A DNA stretch of 64,000 nucleotides. Origin: Exilispira sp964581895. Lineage in GTDB: Bacteria; Spirochaetota; JAAYUW01. The stretch lies in contig CAZOPR010000004.1 in the NCBI GenBank assembly GCA_964581895.1, forward strand, positions 62,001 to 126,000, written 5' to 3'. This document shows, one piece after another, positions 43,644-53,940 of this stretch. The position numbers were made by a program, and so were the translations under genes. Below the pieces are notes generated by a model. It was not told where the DNA came from, did no database searches, and saw only the letters and a program-made list of their open reading frames with translations. Position 1 is the stretch's first letter; every line of letters begins with the position of its first letter.

Positions 43644-45710
43644 ATTTTCAAGCATCTTGATAAATTCATTCTCATCTATTATTTTTACATTTAACTGTTT
43701 TGCTTTTTCAAGTTTTGATCCAGGGTTGCTTCCAACAACTAAATAGGTAAGTTTTGAAGATACAGCGGATAATACTTTACCCCCTCTTTTTTCAATCTCC
43801 TGCTCGGCAATCTCCCTTTTTGGAAAATTTGACAATGTTCCTGTTATACAAAAACTTAAACCTTCAAAAGCTTTGATTTTCTTATCTTCATTTTGTTCAA
43901 CATATAGCTTAAAACCCAATTTTTCAAATTCATCCATTAAATACAAAAATCTATCGCTTGAAAAATGTTCAATAAATAAAGCAGCAGTTTTTTCACCAAT
44001 TCCATTAATTGCAGTAAAAATAGATATATCCTTTTTCTTTGCAGCCTCTATAAGTTTTTCTGAGCTATTTAAACCAGCGTTGATAAGAAGTTTTACAGTT
44101 TGTTTACCAAGCTGGCTAAATCCTAAAGAATATAAAAGAGTTTCAAAACTATTTTCCTTAGATTTTTCGACTCCTTCATTTATTAGGTTTACCTTCTTTT
44201 CTGCGAATCCTTCGAATTTAAGTAGTATAGAGTAATCAATTTTATAGATATCTGGAATATCCTTTATTAAATTATTTTCAAAAAGTAGATCTATCGTTTC
44301 TTCTCCAAGATTTTCTATATTCATGCAATCTCTGGAGGCAAAGTATATTATAGATTCTTTCATTTTTGAAGGGCATTTTTCATTGTCGCAATAAGCTATT
44401 GGTCCATCCAGTCTTACTTTAGAAGAACAGGAAGGACAAAATTTTGGAACCTCTGTTAGGATTGGATTTTCAGATTTTTCTAAAACTTCTTCAACAGCTG
44501 GAATTATATCTCCTCTTTTAGAAATAGAAACAGTATCGCCTATTGAAAGTTCAAGCATCTTTATATAATCTATATTATGTAGTGTTGCTCTTGATACGGT
44601 GGAACCTGCGAGGTTTACTGGCTCCAATATTGCAACAGGAGTTATTCTTCCGGCTCTTCCTACCTGCCAGACTATATCTTTAACGACAGTTTCTGCTTTA
44701 GGAGCTTCGAATTTATAAGCTATCGCCCATCTTGGGTGATGACCGGTATATCCAAGTACATTTCTGGTGGAAAATTCATTAACCTTGAAAACAAGACCAT
44801 CTATTTGGTAGGTAAGATTGTTTCTTATTTTGGTAAAATAATCAATTTGTTTTTCCACCTCATTTAAACAGATTATCTTAAATTTAAATTCATTTTTTTC
44901 TTCAATATCTTCATCTTCAAATAATGAATTTGATTCTTTATCTTTATTGGAATTTATATTTTTCCTATTTGATATGAAAAGAGTGTTTTGCGAGACATTG
45001 AATCCAAGGCTTAAAAGAAGAGAAAGCAATAGATAATCATTTTGGTAGCCTTCACAAACAGCATCATAGGCAAAAAATTTCAGAGGGATTTTTGCAACTT
45101 CAGAACTTTTTATTCTATTTAATGTACCTGCAGCAAAATTTCTTGGGTTTGCATATTCATTTGAACTTTTTAACTTTTCAAAATCCTCTTTTTCAATATA
45201 AACCTCACCCCTAACCGAGATATTTATCTTTTGATTTAATTTAAGTGGAATTGTTTTTATTGTTCGGCAATTTTCTGTTATATCATTTCCGATAAAGCCA
45301 TCACCTCTGGAAACAGCTTTATCAAGTATTCCATTTTTATAATAAAGGACTATAGAAACACCATCAAACTTTTCCTGCATACTAAATGTTGTTTCTGGAT
45401 AATCAGAAATTATTTTATTTATCCAATCTATTATTTCTACCTTTGAATATGCCTTATCAAGTGAAAGGACAGGTATTTCATGTTTAACTTTTTCAAATTT
45501 GTTTGAAAGATCAGAACCAACTCTTTTTGTAGGGGAGTTCGTATCAGCAAATTCTGGAAATTCTTCTTCAAGGCTTTTTAATTCATCGAAAAGGGCATCA
45601 TATTCTAGATCTGAAATTTCTGGCTTGTTTTCAACATAGTATAGGTGATTATGTTTTTCAATAAGTTTTCTAAGTTCTTCGATTCTCTCTTTAGCATTCT
45701 GCCTCTCCAT
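43635..45710 (-). CDS. ligA: NAD-dependent DNA ligase
   Basis: Joins nicks during replication and repair. The domain Ia helices (LRKLIEKHNHLYYVENKPEI) precede the adenylation domain with the active-site Lys in MQEKFDGVSIV. TYQIDGLVFKVNEF, HPRWAIAYKFEAPKAET and VGRAGRITPVAILEPVNLAG follow. The zinc site is CPSC with CDNEKCP, then HhH motifs (LINAGLNSSEKLIEAA), and a BRCT domain (AFEGLSFCITGTLSNFPKRE to the C-terminus). At 691 residues it is full length. A Glu/Asp/Ser-rich insert lies at about residue 250-270. Convergent with the phosphatase gene. Confidence 0.97.
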   Translation of the reverse strand: MERQNAKERIEELRKLIEKHNHLYYVENKPEISDLEYDALFDELKSLEEEFPEFADTNSPTKRVGSDLSNKFEKVKHEIPVLSLDKAYSKVEIIDWINKIISDYPETTFSMQEKFDGVSIVLYYKNGILDKAVSRGDGFIGNDITENCRTIKTIPLKLNQKINISVRGEVYIEKEDFEKLKSSNEYANPRNFAAGTLNRIKSSEVAKIPLKFFAYDAVCEGYQNDYLLLSLLLSLGFNVSQNTLFISNRKNINSNKDKESNSLFEDEDIEEKNEFKFKIICLNEVEKQIDYFTKIRNNLTYQIDGLVFKVNEFSTRNVLGYTGHHPRWAIAYKFEAPKAETVVKDIVWQVGRAGRITPVAILEPVNLAGSTVSRATLHNIDYIKMLELSIGDTVSISKRGDIIPAVEEVLEKSENPILTEVPKFCPSCSSKVRLDGPIAYCDNEKCPSKMKESIIYFASRDCMNIENLGEETIDLLFENNLIKDIPDIYKIDYSILLKFEGFAEKKVNLINEGVEKSKENSFETLLYSLGFSQLGKQTVKLLINAGLNSSEKLIEAAKKKDISIFTAINGIGEKTAALFIEHFSSDRFLYLMDEFEKLGFKLYVEQNEDKKIKAFEGLSFCITGTLSNFPKREIAEQEIEKRGGKVLSAVSSKLTYLVVGSNPGSKLEKAKQLNVKIIDENEFIKMLENSK

Positions 45711-45782
45711 ATCTTATCCCTATAAATATTTTTTAAAAATTTTAAGAAAAATAAAGTTTTAATTTTTTTTATTAAAAATATT

Positions 45783-46205
45783 TTATTCTGTTTTCTCTAT
45801 TTCATATTTTATCTGTTTTTCCTTTTTTTTATCATAAATACGAAGTATTATCCCATATGGAAGTAACAAAAATAATGCAACAAAAAAAGAAAATGTAGCT
45901 TTTAAGAATTCAGATAAACCTTTGAAAAGAAAATAATATGAAAACAAAATTCCAGCTAAAAAAATAAATAAGGGGATTAAATAGATTAATATGCTTGCGC
46001 TTAAAAGCGACACATAAATAATCTTGATTTTGACTCTATCACCAACTGAAAAACCTTCTTTAAATGGGAGAAAAAGAATTTCTCCTCTTTTTTGTCCGCA
46101 ATTAGATTTTATAGCACATACTTCGCAGTTCTCTACTCCATCAACTTTTACTCCTATACCTTTTGCCAAGTCAATACTTACAATAGTTCCTTTATCTTCA
46201 ATCAT
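45783..46205 (-). CDS. RseC/MucC-family membrane protein
   Basis: The N-terminal half has a small domain with cysteines in CEVCAIKSNCGQ (four-Cys pattern) and the IVSIDLAKGIGVKVDG opening typical of RseC. Two membrane helices follow (IIYVSLLSASILIYLIPLFIF, FLKATFSFFVALFLLLPYGI). The family is tied to sigma-E regulation and SoxR reduction, and to Rnf-type electron transport. ATG 46205 has AGGTAGG correctly spaced; a GTG at 46211 is less good. It is single, 72 bp upstream of ligA. Confidence 0.8.
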   Translation of the reverse strand: MIEDKGTIVSIDLAKGIGVKVDGVENCEVCAIKSNCGQKRGEILFLPFKEGFSVGDRVKIKIIYVSLLSASILIYLIPLFIFLAGILFSYYFLFKGLSEFLKATFSFFVALFLLLPYGIILRIYDKKKEKQIKYEIEKTE

Positions 46206-46445
46206 AAGCACCTACCTTTTATTATAATTTTGTTATTTCAATAAGAATTATATATAAATAAAGAAGAAATGCAAAAATTTATTCTTTTATTGAAAAAAAT
46301 GAAAATTTGTTTATAAATCAAAAGAAGAAATTGTTTAATCAGTAAAATAAAAATATTTTGATTAGTATCAATATTAATTATTGTAATTTAATATTTTTAT
46401 ATTGGGTAAAATAAAATAATAGGATAAAATCAAACAGGAATAATT

Positions 46446-48341
46446 ATGGAAATAAAAAAAGTTTATTTACCAGAAAAGATTGGTATAACAGGTTCAACTG
46501 GCTTTTTAGGAGCAAATTTTTTATTAAAACTTATTAATTCGGAAGATTATAGTAGTATAAAAAAGATAAAATGCTTTTATTCTTCTACTAGATGGAATCC
46601 TCTTTTGCTTGATATTGAAGATGAAAAAATTGAATTTGAAAAATTAGATATATTAGATTATGAGAAATGCCTTGAAAAGACAAAAGATCTTGATTGTGTT
46701 GTTCATTTTGCAGCCATGGTCTCTTTTTCAAAAAAAGATTTAGAACAACAATGGAGGATTAATGTTGGTGGAACAGAAAATATGCTTAAGGCTGCAATTG
46801 AAAATAAAGTCAAAAGATTCGTTTTGATATCATCTATAAGCATACTAAATCATGCTATAGATAATAAAACTTTAACTGAAGAAGATATAGGAATAAATAA
46901 ACTAACAAATAAAAAGTATCACTATCATAGTTTTGATTCTAAAGAAGAAATTCTTAAATGCCATAATATGTACAAAGATGGGGATAAAAGCTTTTTTAAA
47001 AAGATTAAACTTCCATATCATGATACAAAATTGGCAAGTTTTGTCGTAGCTAAAGAGTTGGTAAAAGGCAAGAATATAGAACTTGTAACAGTTCTTCCAG
47101 GAACTGTTCTTGGAAAAGGCGATAATCACTATTCCATAACAAAACTTGTTGATAGAGTTTATAAAAACAGTCTTTTTGTAACTTTACCAGGTCTATCAAG
47201 TTATGTTCATGCAGAAGATTTGTCTAATGGTATCTACCTTGCAATGATAAAAGGGAAAAAAGATGAAACATACATAATAAGTGGAAATAAAGAGGATAAT
47301 CTTCCTTATCCTTTTTTCATGAAATCTGTTGCTAATAAATTAAGAAAATTAACTAAAAAAATAATAATTTCAAGCTTTCTTGTTTTGCCTTCTTTTATAT
47401 CTTTTCCTATTGCTAAATTTTTAGAATTTATTTACCCATCATCTTCAATCACTGAAGGGATGGTGAAATCAGGTTATTCTAAATCAATAATTTCAATAGA
47501 AAAAGCAGAAAAAGAGCTTGGATATAAACCTTTTAAAACTTTTGATGATATGATAGATGATTTATGTAAAGATTTTTTAGAAAGAGAAATATCTACCTAT
47601 ATTAAAAATAAAAAACATTTCATGATGATCAGAAATCTTGTCTGCTCAAGTTGGGTTAAAGAAAATGCAAGATTAATAATTAATTATGATAAAGAAGTAG
47701 AAGATAGCCCAAGAAAAGTTTATCTTGTCAATCATCCCACAACATATGATTTTTTTACTTTAGTTCATCTTGCTAAAAATAATTTTTATTTGCCTATCGA
47801 ACATACTGCATTTGATGTTCCAATAGTTGGGTATTTTTTGCATAATTCTGGATTTTTACCTGTTTTTAAGAAGAAAGAAAAAAATTCAGAAATAATAAAT
47901 AAAATGATTGCAAAAATTAAAAAAGGTTTACCAGTATTAAATTCAATAAGGTCAGAAGTTATAGCATCAGGGAAACTTGGTAGACTTAGAACAGGCGGTG
48001 CCGTTATCGCCGATTTATCCAAAGCAGATATTATTCCCTTACATATTTATGTGGAAAAAGAAAAGCTTGTAAAGAATTTTTTGATAACATTAAAGTTAAA
48101 AAAGGCACCTATAGTTAAATTCCATAACGCTCTTGTTTTTGTATCATTCTTAAAGCCCTTAAAATGGAAAGATTATCATAAAGATAATATGACTAAAGAA
48201 GATTATTATAATATAATGGAGAAGGTAGAAAGTATATTTTTACAGCAAGATGAGATGATAGAAAAAGAATTGAAAGAAAATAAATCGTATTATGATACTA
48301 TTAAAAGGGAAGGTGGATCTGATATTTTCATAAATTTCTAA
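46446..48341 (+). CDS. SDR-family epimerase/reductase fused to a PlsC-like acyltransferase
   Basis: Residues 12-380 are an extended SDR: NAD(P)-binding GSTGFLGANF, HFAAMVSF, VLISSISILN and the active-site Tyr191-x3-Lys195 (YHDTK). Residues 400-631 form a PlsC-like lysophospholipid acyltransferase: NHPTTYDFFT (His430 and Asp435, the HX4D catalytic pair), FYLPIEHTAFDVPIVGYFLH and an IRSEV/GRLRTGGAV segment in place of the usual EGxRS. The N-half resembles hopanoid-type or 3-beta-HSD-like reductases. Fusion of a reductase or dehydratase to an acyltransferase suggests a lipid-modifying bifunctional enzyme at the inner membrane; the substrate is unknown. It appears monocistronic. Confidence 0.78.
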   Translation: MEIKKVYLPEKIGITGSTGFLGANFLLKLINSEDYSSIKKIKCFYSSTRWNPLLLDIEDEKIEFEKLDILDYEKCLEKTKDLDCVVHFAAMVSFSKKDLEQQWRINVGGTENMLKAAIENKVKRFVLISSISILNHAIDNKTLTEEDIGINKLTNKKYHYHSFDSKEEILKCHNMYKDGDKSFFKKIKLPYHDTKLASFVVAKELVKGKNIELVTVLPGTVLGKGDNHYSITKLVDRVYKNSLFVTLPGLSSYVHAEDLSNGIYLAMIKGKKDETYIISGNKEDNLPYPFFMKSVANKLRKLTKKIIISSFLVLPSFISFPIAKFLEFIYPSSSITEGMVKSGYSKSIISIEKAEKELGYKPFKTFDDMIDDLCKDFLEREISTYIKNKKHFMMIRNLVCSSWVKENARLIINYDKEVEDSPRKVYLVNHPTTYDFFTLVHLAKNNFYLPIEHTAFDVPIVGYFLHNSGFLPVFKKKEKNSEIINKMIAKIKKGLPVLNSIRSEVIASGKLGRLRTGGAVIADLSKADIIPLHIYVEKEKLVKNFLITLKLKKAPIVKFHNALVFVSFLKPLKWKDYHKDNMTKEDYYNIMEKVESIFLQQDEMIEKELKENKSYYDTIKREGGSDIFINF

Positions 48342-48358
48342 AAATTATTCGATATTTC

Positions 48359-48387
48359 TTGACATTGTCTAAAAATTGTTTACAATT
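48359..48387 (+). promoter_or_regulatory. Promoter of the propeller histidine kinase with overlapping palindrome
   Basis: TTGACA (48359-48364), 16 bases, TACAAT (48381-48386): a strong match to the sigma-70 consensus, about 90 bp before the kinase ATG. A perfect palindrome AATTGT-TT-ACAATT (48374-48387) overlaps the -10, which is a typical place for a repressor site. The factor is unknown. Confidence 0.55.
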
Positions 48388-48474
48388 ATCAAAATTGTAT
48401 ATATATTATTCATAAAAATAAAGTAATAAATCAATATTTTTATTTTACTTTTATAATTGAGGGAAGTATTTAAA

Positions 48475-51400
48475 ATGAAAATCAACAGAAATATTTTTAA
48501 AATTTTATTTATATCCATATTAATTGTTTCAATTTTTAATTTTAGCTTTAGCTATGATAAATCTATTTTTAAAAATATTTTTTTTGAAATTCTTGATTCA
48601 AAAAATGGTTTGTCTAATTCCTCGATATCCTCAATAGTACAGGATAGTAAGGGCTTTTTATGGTTTTCTACCCAAAATGGATTAAATAGATTTGATGGTA
48701 AACAATTTTTGGTTTTTAATAATCAACCTTTTATTAAAAATACTATACCTAACCAGTTAATTCAAACTATGTTTATGGATAAGGATGATATATTATGGTT
48801 GGGCACTTACGAAGGATTATGTAAGTTTGATATTAAAAATGGGAAGTTTACTTCTTATAAAAACAGTGGTGAAGATGAAAATTCTCTTTCAAATGATATT
48901 GTCATTGCAATTGAAAGAGATAACGAAGGAAGACTTTGGGTTGGAACCTTAAAAGGTTTACAAATTTTTGATGAAAAAAGTGAAAAATTTAAAAGAATTA
49001 TCTTTGAAAATAAAGAAAAAGGTCCAACAAAGGATAGTACCATTAGAGATATTTTTACAGATTCTAAAGGGGTTGTTTGGATAGGAACTTATGATGGCAT
49101 CTATAAATATATAAATGGAAGATTCGAATTTTATTGTAGTAAAGAAGTTTTTAAGCCAAATGAAAAATATTTCGCCAATAATATCATAAAACCTTTTGAA
49201 GTAGATTATCCAGCAGCCAATCCTGCTATGGTTATAACGGAGGATAATGAAAAGAATATCTGGTTTGGAATCTGGGGCTTTGGATTATGTAAATATGATA
49301 TAATTAAAAACACCTTTATCAATTATCCTCTTTTTTTTAATAAAATTTATTCACTTTTGTTTGTTGATGATGATAATCTTCTTGTTGGAACTTGGGGAGA
49401 AGGTTTATTTAACTTTAACAAAAAGGATAATAGTTTTGAAGTTGTTGAAAATAAAGAAGCTGGACTTAATATCCCAAATAATACCATCTATTCTTTATAT
49501 AAAGATAAAAGTGGAATTATATGGATAGGAACCCATGGTGCTGGTGTATTAAAATGGATTATTAATAAACCAGATCTTGTTTACTTAAAATATGATGATA
49601 AAAATTTAAATTCAATACCAAATAATAAGATCAAAGCTATCTATGAAGATAAATATGGCTATATCTGGCTTGGTTCATATAATGGTGGACTTATAAGATT
49701 CAATCCAGAAAATAAAGAAATTGTTAAATATGTAAGTTCTGGAAAAGAAGATGGCAGTCTATCTGACAATATAGTAAGATGTATATTTCAAGATTCAAAT
49801 GATAACCTATGGATAGCAACAAATAAATACTTAAATCTTTATGATTATAAAAGTTCAAAATTTAAGTATTTTAAGAAAAATGATTTTGGAATTACCCAAT
49901 CAAATGAAGATACCTTCACATATATTACTGAAGATAAAAACAAAAATTTGATTATAGGCACATACCTTTCAGGTATTATAATAGTTCCTTTATCAGAAAA
50001 GAAGGCAGAAATATTTGATTTTTCAAAGATAAAACTAATCAACTCGAAAACCGAACCATCACTTTCAAATGACCTTGTATTTAAAATATTAGTAGATCAT
50101 AATGAAAATATATGGGTTGGAACAAATAAAGGGTTAAACTTAATAGACACTAAAAATTGGGAAATAAAAAAATATCTATATGATATAAATAACAAGCAAG
50201 GCATATCTAATGATGTAATTACAGATATATTTTTAGATTCAGGTAAAAGACTCTGGATAGCTACTGCAAATGGTTTAAATATTTATGATTACAAAACAGA
50301 TAAATTTAGCAATATAACTGTTGAGAATGGGCTTCGAGATAATTATATAAATTCTATACAAGAATTAGATGAAGGAACAATGATTTTCACTACTTTTAGT
50401 TATCTTGTAAAATATAATTATAATACATCTGAATTATTAAATTTTGGATATGAAGATGGGTTATTTACAAAAGAGTTTAGCACCGGAATTGCAAAATTGA
50501 AGGATGGTTCAATCCTTATAGGGGGAAATGGTATTGTCAACATTATAAAACCTCAGCAATTAAAACCTAATAGTTTTAATCCAAATATAGAAATTGTATC
50601 ATTAAAAGTTGAAGGGAAAGAGTATGATGAAAATGGCTTGTATTATGGTGGGTTAAATGATATAAAATTACCTTATAATCAAAATTCGATATCTATAAAA
50701 TTTATTTCTCTTGATTATTCTGCTTCAAATGCACTTTTGTACTCCTATAAAATCGATAAATTGAATAAAGAATGGCAATATCTTGGAAATGATTCCACAA
50801 TAAATCTTATTAATCTAAAACCAGGAAGATACAAAATTTATCTTAGAGGTACTAACAGTGATGGTATCTATAGTAAAAATTTAAAAACCTTAAATATAAA
50901 AATCAGTCCACCATTTTACCTTTCTTGGTGGGCAATTTTAATATATATTTTTCTACTATTTTCAATCTTGTTTTTGATTACTTTATTTTTAAGAGAAAAA
51001 GCTTTATCTCAAATACTTAATGAGAGAAAAAATTTAATTGAAGAAAGAAAATTATTTTTAGAAGAAGAATTCAAAAAACAAAAAGAAATAGAAAAAAATT
51101 TAATTTCATCCAAAGAGACTTTGGAAAATTTAAATAAAACAAAAGACACTTTTATTGCTCAAATATCTCATGAGTTTAAAAATCCTTTGACCTTACTTCT
51201 TGGATATATACAGATTCTTGAGAAAAATGAGACTGAAAATTTTAAAAAACAAATGATTACTAATATGCATTCCATTTGCAATCATATCTTAGATATGATA
51301 ACAAATATACTTGATATGGCTAAAATAAATCTTGGTAAAATAACATTAGATTTAGCTGAGATAGATTTGATCGATTTTATAAACGCAATTGCTGATTCGC

Positions 51401-51861
51401 ATAAGATTATGGCTGAACAAAAGAAATTAAGATTTGAATACCATTATGATGAAAATTTACCTTTTAAAGTTCTTTTAGATGCTGTTAAAGTAAGGCAGAT
51501 TTTAAATAATCTTATATCAAATGCTATAAAATACACAGAAAATGGTTATGTTAGATTTGAAGTAAAAATGGATAAGAGAATTGATAACAAAGACATAAAA
51601 AACGAAGACAAGATAGAAAAAATAGATCTAATATTTAATATAATAGATAGTGGTTATGGGCTTACAGAAAACGAAAAAGAACATATTTTTGATTCTTTTT
51701 ATAGGGGTTTAGATAGCCTAAATACTGAAGGAACTGGTCTTGGTCTTTCTATCTCTCAAAAACTTGCTGAAATTATTAATGGGCAGATTCTTGTAGAAAG
51801 TGAAAAAGGGGTTGGAAGCAAATTCACTTTAGTACTGAAAGACATTGTCACTCTTAATTAA
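48475..51861 (+). CDS. Two-component regulator propeller sensor histidine kinase
   Basis: A signal peptide or anchor (ILFISILIVSIFNFSF) precedes about 14 Reg_prop repeats (pattern DxxGxLWxGTxxGL, for example DDILWLGTYEGLCKFD, DNEGRLWVGTLKGLQIF, DKSGIIWIGTHGAGVLKW) forming two propellers, then a Y_Y_Y-type domain (NSISIKFISLDYSA, GRYKIYLRGTNSDG). One membrane helix follows (WAILIYIFLLFSILFLITLF). The kinase core has SHEFKNPLTLLLGYIQIL (His899), NQILNNLISNAIKY (N-box), IIDSGYGLT (G1) and GTGLGLSISQK (G2). Unlike many Bacteroides-type hybrids, no receiver or AraC domain follows. ATG 48475 has GAGGGAAG upstream; the TTG at 48457 is not needed. It senses an extracytoplasmic ligand, probably a carbohydrate by analogy. 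Confidence 0.93.
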   Translation: MKINRNIFKILFISILIVSIFNFSFSYDKSIFKNIFFEILDSKNGLSNSSISSIVQDSKGFLWFSTQNGLNRFDGKQFLVFNNQPFIKNTIPNQLIQTMFMDKDDILWLGTYEGLCKFDIKNGKFTSYKNSGEDENSLSNDIVIAIERDNEGRLWVGTLKGLQIFDEKSEKFKRIIFENKEKGPTKDSTIRDIFTDSKGVVWIGTYDGIYKYINGRFEFYCSKEVFKPNEKYFANNIIKPFEVDYPAANPAMVITEDNEKNIWFGIWGFGLCKYDIIKNTFINYPLFFNKIYSLLFVDDDNLLVGTWGEGLFNFNKKDNSFEVVENKEAGLNIPNNTIYSLYKDKSGIIWIGTHGAGVLKWIINKPDLVYLKYDDKNLNSIPNNKIKAIYEDKYGYIWLGSYNGGLIRFNPENKEIVKYVSSGKEDGSLSDNIVRCIFQDSNDNLWIATNKYLNLYDYKSSKFKYFKKNDFGITQSNEDTFTYITEDKNKNLIIGTYLSGIIIVPLSEKKAEIFDFSKIKLINSKTEPSLSNDLVFKILVDHNENIWVGTNKGLNLIDTKNWEIKKYLYDINNKQGISNDVITDIFLDSGKRLWIATANGLNIYDYKTDKFSNITVENGLRDNYINSIQELDEGTMIFTTFSYLVKYNYNTSELLNFGYEDGLFTKEFSTGIAKLKDGSILIGGNGIVNIIKPQQLKPNSFNPNIEIVSLKVEGKEYDENGLYYGGLNDIKLPYNQNSISIKFISLDYSASNALLYSYKIDKLNKEWQYLGNDSTINLINLKPGRYKIYLRGTNSDGIYSKNLKTLNIKISPPFYLSWWAILIYIFLLFSILFLITLFLREKALSQILNERKNLIEERKLFLEEEFKKQKEIEKNLISSKETLENLNKTKDTFIAQISHEFKNPLTLLLGYIQILEKNETENFKKQMITNMHSICNHILDMITNILDMAKINLGKITLDLAEIDLIDFINAIADSHKIMAEQKKLRFEYHYDENLPFKVLLDAVKVRQILNNLISNAIKYTENGYVRFEVKMDKRIDNKDIKNEDKIEKIDLIFNIIDSGYGLTENEKEHIFDSFYRGLDSLNTEGTGLGLSISQKLAEIINGQILVESEKGVGSKFTLVLKDIVTLN

Positions 51862-51904
51862 AATATGGCATAATTGTATTCAAAATATATTAAATTACAT
51901 TTAT

Positions 51905-51976
51905 GTTAAATTCAAGTAACATTTAAATTGGATTTAGGCTAAATTCAAGTTAGTTAAATTTAAGTTAAATACAAGT
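51905..51976. repeat. Short degenerate repeat, four copies of a 13-mer
   Basis: GTTAAATTCAAGT occurs at 51905, with variants at about 51938 (CTAAATTCAAGT), 51953 (GTTAAATTTAAGT) and 51964 (GTTAAATACAAGT). They fill the spacer between the kinase gene and the convergent ABC gene. No hairpin terminator is obvious. Confidence 0.55.
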
Positions 51977-52038
51977 TTTATGTAGGATTAAAATATATAG
52001 TAAAAAAAGCTTATAATCTTTTTTAAGCAAATTCAAAC

Positions 52039-53925
52039 TTAGATTGCAATACCTAAAAATTGGCTTTGATAGAGTTGATAATAAAATCCTTTTTTATTAA
52101 GCAGTTGCTCATGGTTTCCAGTTTCTATTATCTTTCCTTCATTCATGACTATTATCTTATCTGCATTTTTTATAGTTGAAAGCCTGTGAGCAATGACAAA
52201 ACTTGTTCTTCCTTCCATAAGCTTTTTCATGGCTTTTTGAACATGGATTTCTGTCAAAGTATCTACATTACTTGTGGCTTCATCAAGAATTAAGATATCT
52301 GGATTTTTTAAAAATGCCCTTGCTATAGTTATAAGTTGTTTCTCTCCAAGGGAGATGTTTGATGATTCCTCATTTATAATGGTATTATAACCATCTGGTA
52401 GTAAAGAGATAAAATGATGAGCATAAGCTTCTTTTGATGCGTTAATTATTTCTTCTTCTGTCGCGCCTTCTTTACCATAAGCTATATTCTCTTTAATCGT
52501 GCCGTTGAAAAGCCAGGTATCTTGAAGAACCATTCCAAAAAAGGTTCTAAGATTTTCTCTTTTTATATTTTTAGTGCTTATATTGTCGACTAAGATTTGA
52601 CCTTTATCTATCTCATAAAATCTCATAAGAAGATTTACTAAAGTTGTTTTCCCTGCGCCTGTAGGTCCAACTATCGCTATCATCTTCCCTTCATCAACAT
52701 TTAAGGAAAAATCCTCTATAAGCTTTTTCTCTGGCAAGTATGAAAAATGTACTGAATCAAATTTCACTTCACCCTTTATACTTTTGATATCAATTAAATT
52801 CTCCTTCTCTTTTTCAAGTTCATTTTCATCAAGCATTTCAAATATTCTTTCTGAAGCGGCAATTGTTGATTGAATAAGGTTTACTATATTTGAAATTGCA
52901 ATAATTGGTTGGGTAAATTGGTTTGAATACTGAATAAAAGCCTGGATATCACCAATTGTTATAAGCCTTTTTGTTACAAATATTCCACCAACAACTGCAA
53001 TAACTACATAACCAATGTTAGATATAAAATTCATTATAGGCATAATTATACCTGAAAAAAATTGAGCCTTCCAGCCGACATTATATAATTTTTCATTTAC
53101 CTCGACAAATTTTTCAAGTGAATCTTTTTCTCTGTTATAACTTTTTATTACAATATGACCTGAAAAGGATTCTTCAATATGCCCATTAATCTTACCTAAA
53201 AGACTTTGTTGACTTCTGAACTGTTTTTGCGATTGCTTTGCAATGAAAGAAGTTGCAAAAATGCTAAGTGGAAGAGTCAGTATTGTTATAAGAGTTAGAA
53301 TGGGGCTTATGGTTAGCATCATTATTATGACACCAATAATAGATATGACTGAAGAAAAAACCTGAACAAGTCCCTGTTGAAAAGTTGAACTTATTGTGTC
53401 TATATCATTTGTGAATCTACTTAATATATCGCCATGACTATTTGAATCGTAGTATTTTAATGGTAATCTGTTTAGTTTGCTCATCATTTTGGTTCTGAGG
53501 TTTTTGACAAGTTTCTGGGAGACACCAGCCATAATGTATTGCTGAATATAATTAAATAAAATTGCCACAACATACATTATGCCGAGAATTAAAAGTATAT
53601 TATAAATTTTATTGAAGTCGATTTTTGAAGCTGGATTTCTAAACTTTGCGAAAATTCCTTCAAACAAGACAGTTATTGCTTTTCCCATAATTTTTGGTGT
53701 AAAAATCGTTATGATAGTAGCAGATATTGTAAATAAAAGAACGAAAATCAAAGCAAGATTAAAAGGTTTAAGTTCTTTTAATAGTCTTAAAAGAGATTTC
53801 TTAAAATTTTTTGGTTTTTCGGCAGGGCCTCCCAAATGAGCACCAGGTCCTCTAAAACCAGGACCTCTTATTCCAACTCTTAAATTTTCTTGATCCTTCG
53901 ATAGAATTTTATATTTATCTGACAT
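52039..53925 (-). CDS. ABC exporter subunit, catalytically competent half
   Basis: A half-transporter with an N-terminal six-helix membrane domain (residues 50-340) and a nucleotide-binding domain. Walker A is GPTGAGKTTL; the signature is SLGEKQL (Leu instead of Gly at the second position); Walker B is ILILDEATSN with the catalytic Glu; the H-loop is VIAHRLSTI. A Gly/Pro/Arg-rich tail near the N-terminus (VGIRGPGFRGPGAHLGGPAE) is unusual and may be disordered. It is 15 bp downstream of the other half. Together they form a heterodimeric exporter similar to TM287/288 or LmrCD. Substrate (drug, lipid or peptide) is unknown. Confidence 0.92.
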   Translation of the reverse strand: MSDKYKILSKDQENLRVGIRGPGFRGPGAHLGGPAEKPKNFKKSLLRLLKELKPFNLALIFVLLFTISATIITIFTPKIMGKAITVLFEGIFAKFRNPASKIDFNKIYNILLILGIMYVVAILFNYIQQYIMAGVSQKLVKNLRTKMMSKLNRLPLKYYDSNSHGDILSRFTNDIDTISSTFQQGLVQVFSSVISIIGVIIMMLTISPILTLITILTLPLSIFATSFIAKQSQKQFRSQQSLLGKINGHIEESFSGHIVIKSYNREKDSLEKFVEVNEKLYNVGWKAQFFSGIIMPIMNFISNIGYVVIAVVGGIFVTKRLITIGDIQAFIQYSNQFTQPIIAISNIVNLIQSTIAASERIFEMLDENELEKEKENLIDIKSIKGEVKFDSVHFSYLPEKKLIEDFSLNVDEGKMIAIVGPTGAGKTTLVNLLMRFYEIDKGQILVDNISTKNIKRENLRTFFGMVLQDTWLFNGTIKENIAYGKEGATEEEIINASKEAYAHHFISLLPDGYNTIINEESSNISLGEKQLITIARAFLKNPDILILDEATSNVDTLTEIHVQKAMKKLMEGRTSFVIAHRLSTIKNADKIIVMNEGKIIETGNHEQLLNKKGFYYQLYQSQFLGIAI

Positions 53926-53940
53926 TTTTAACTCCTAATT

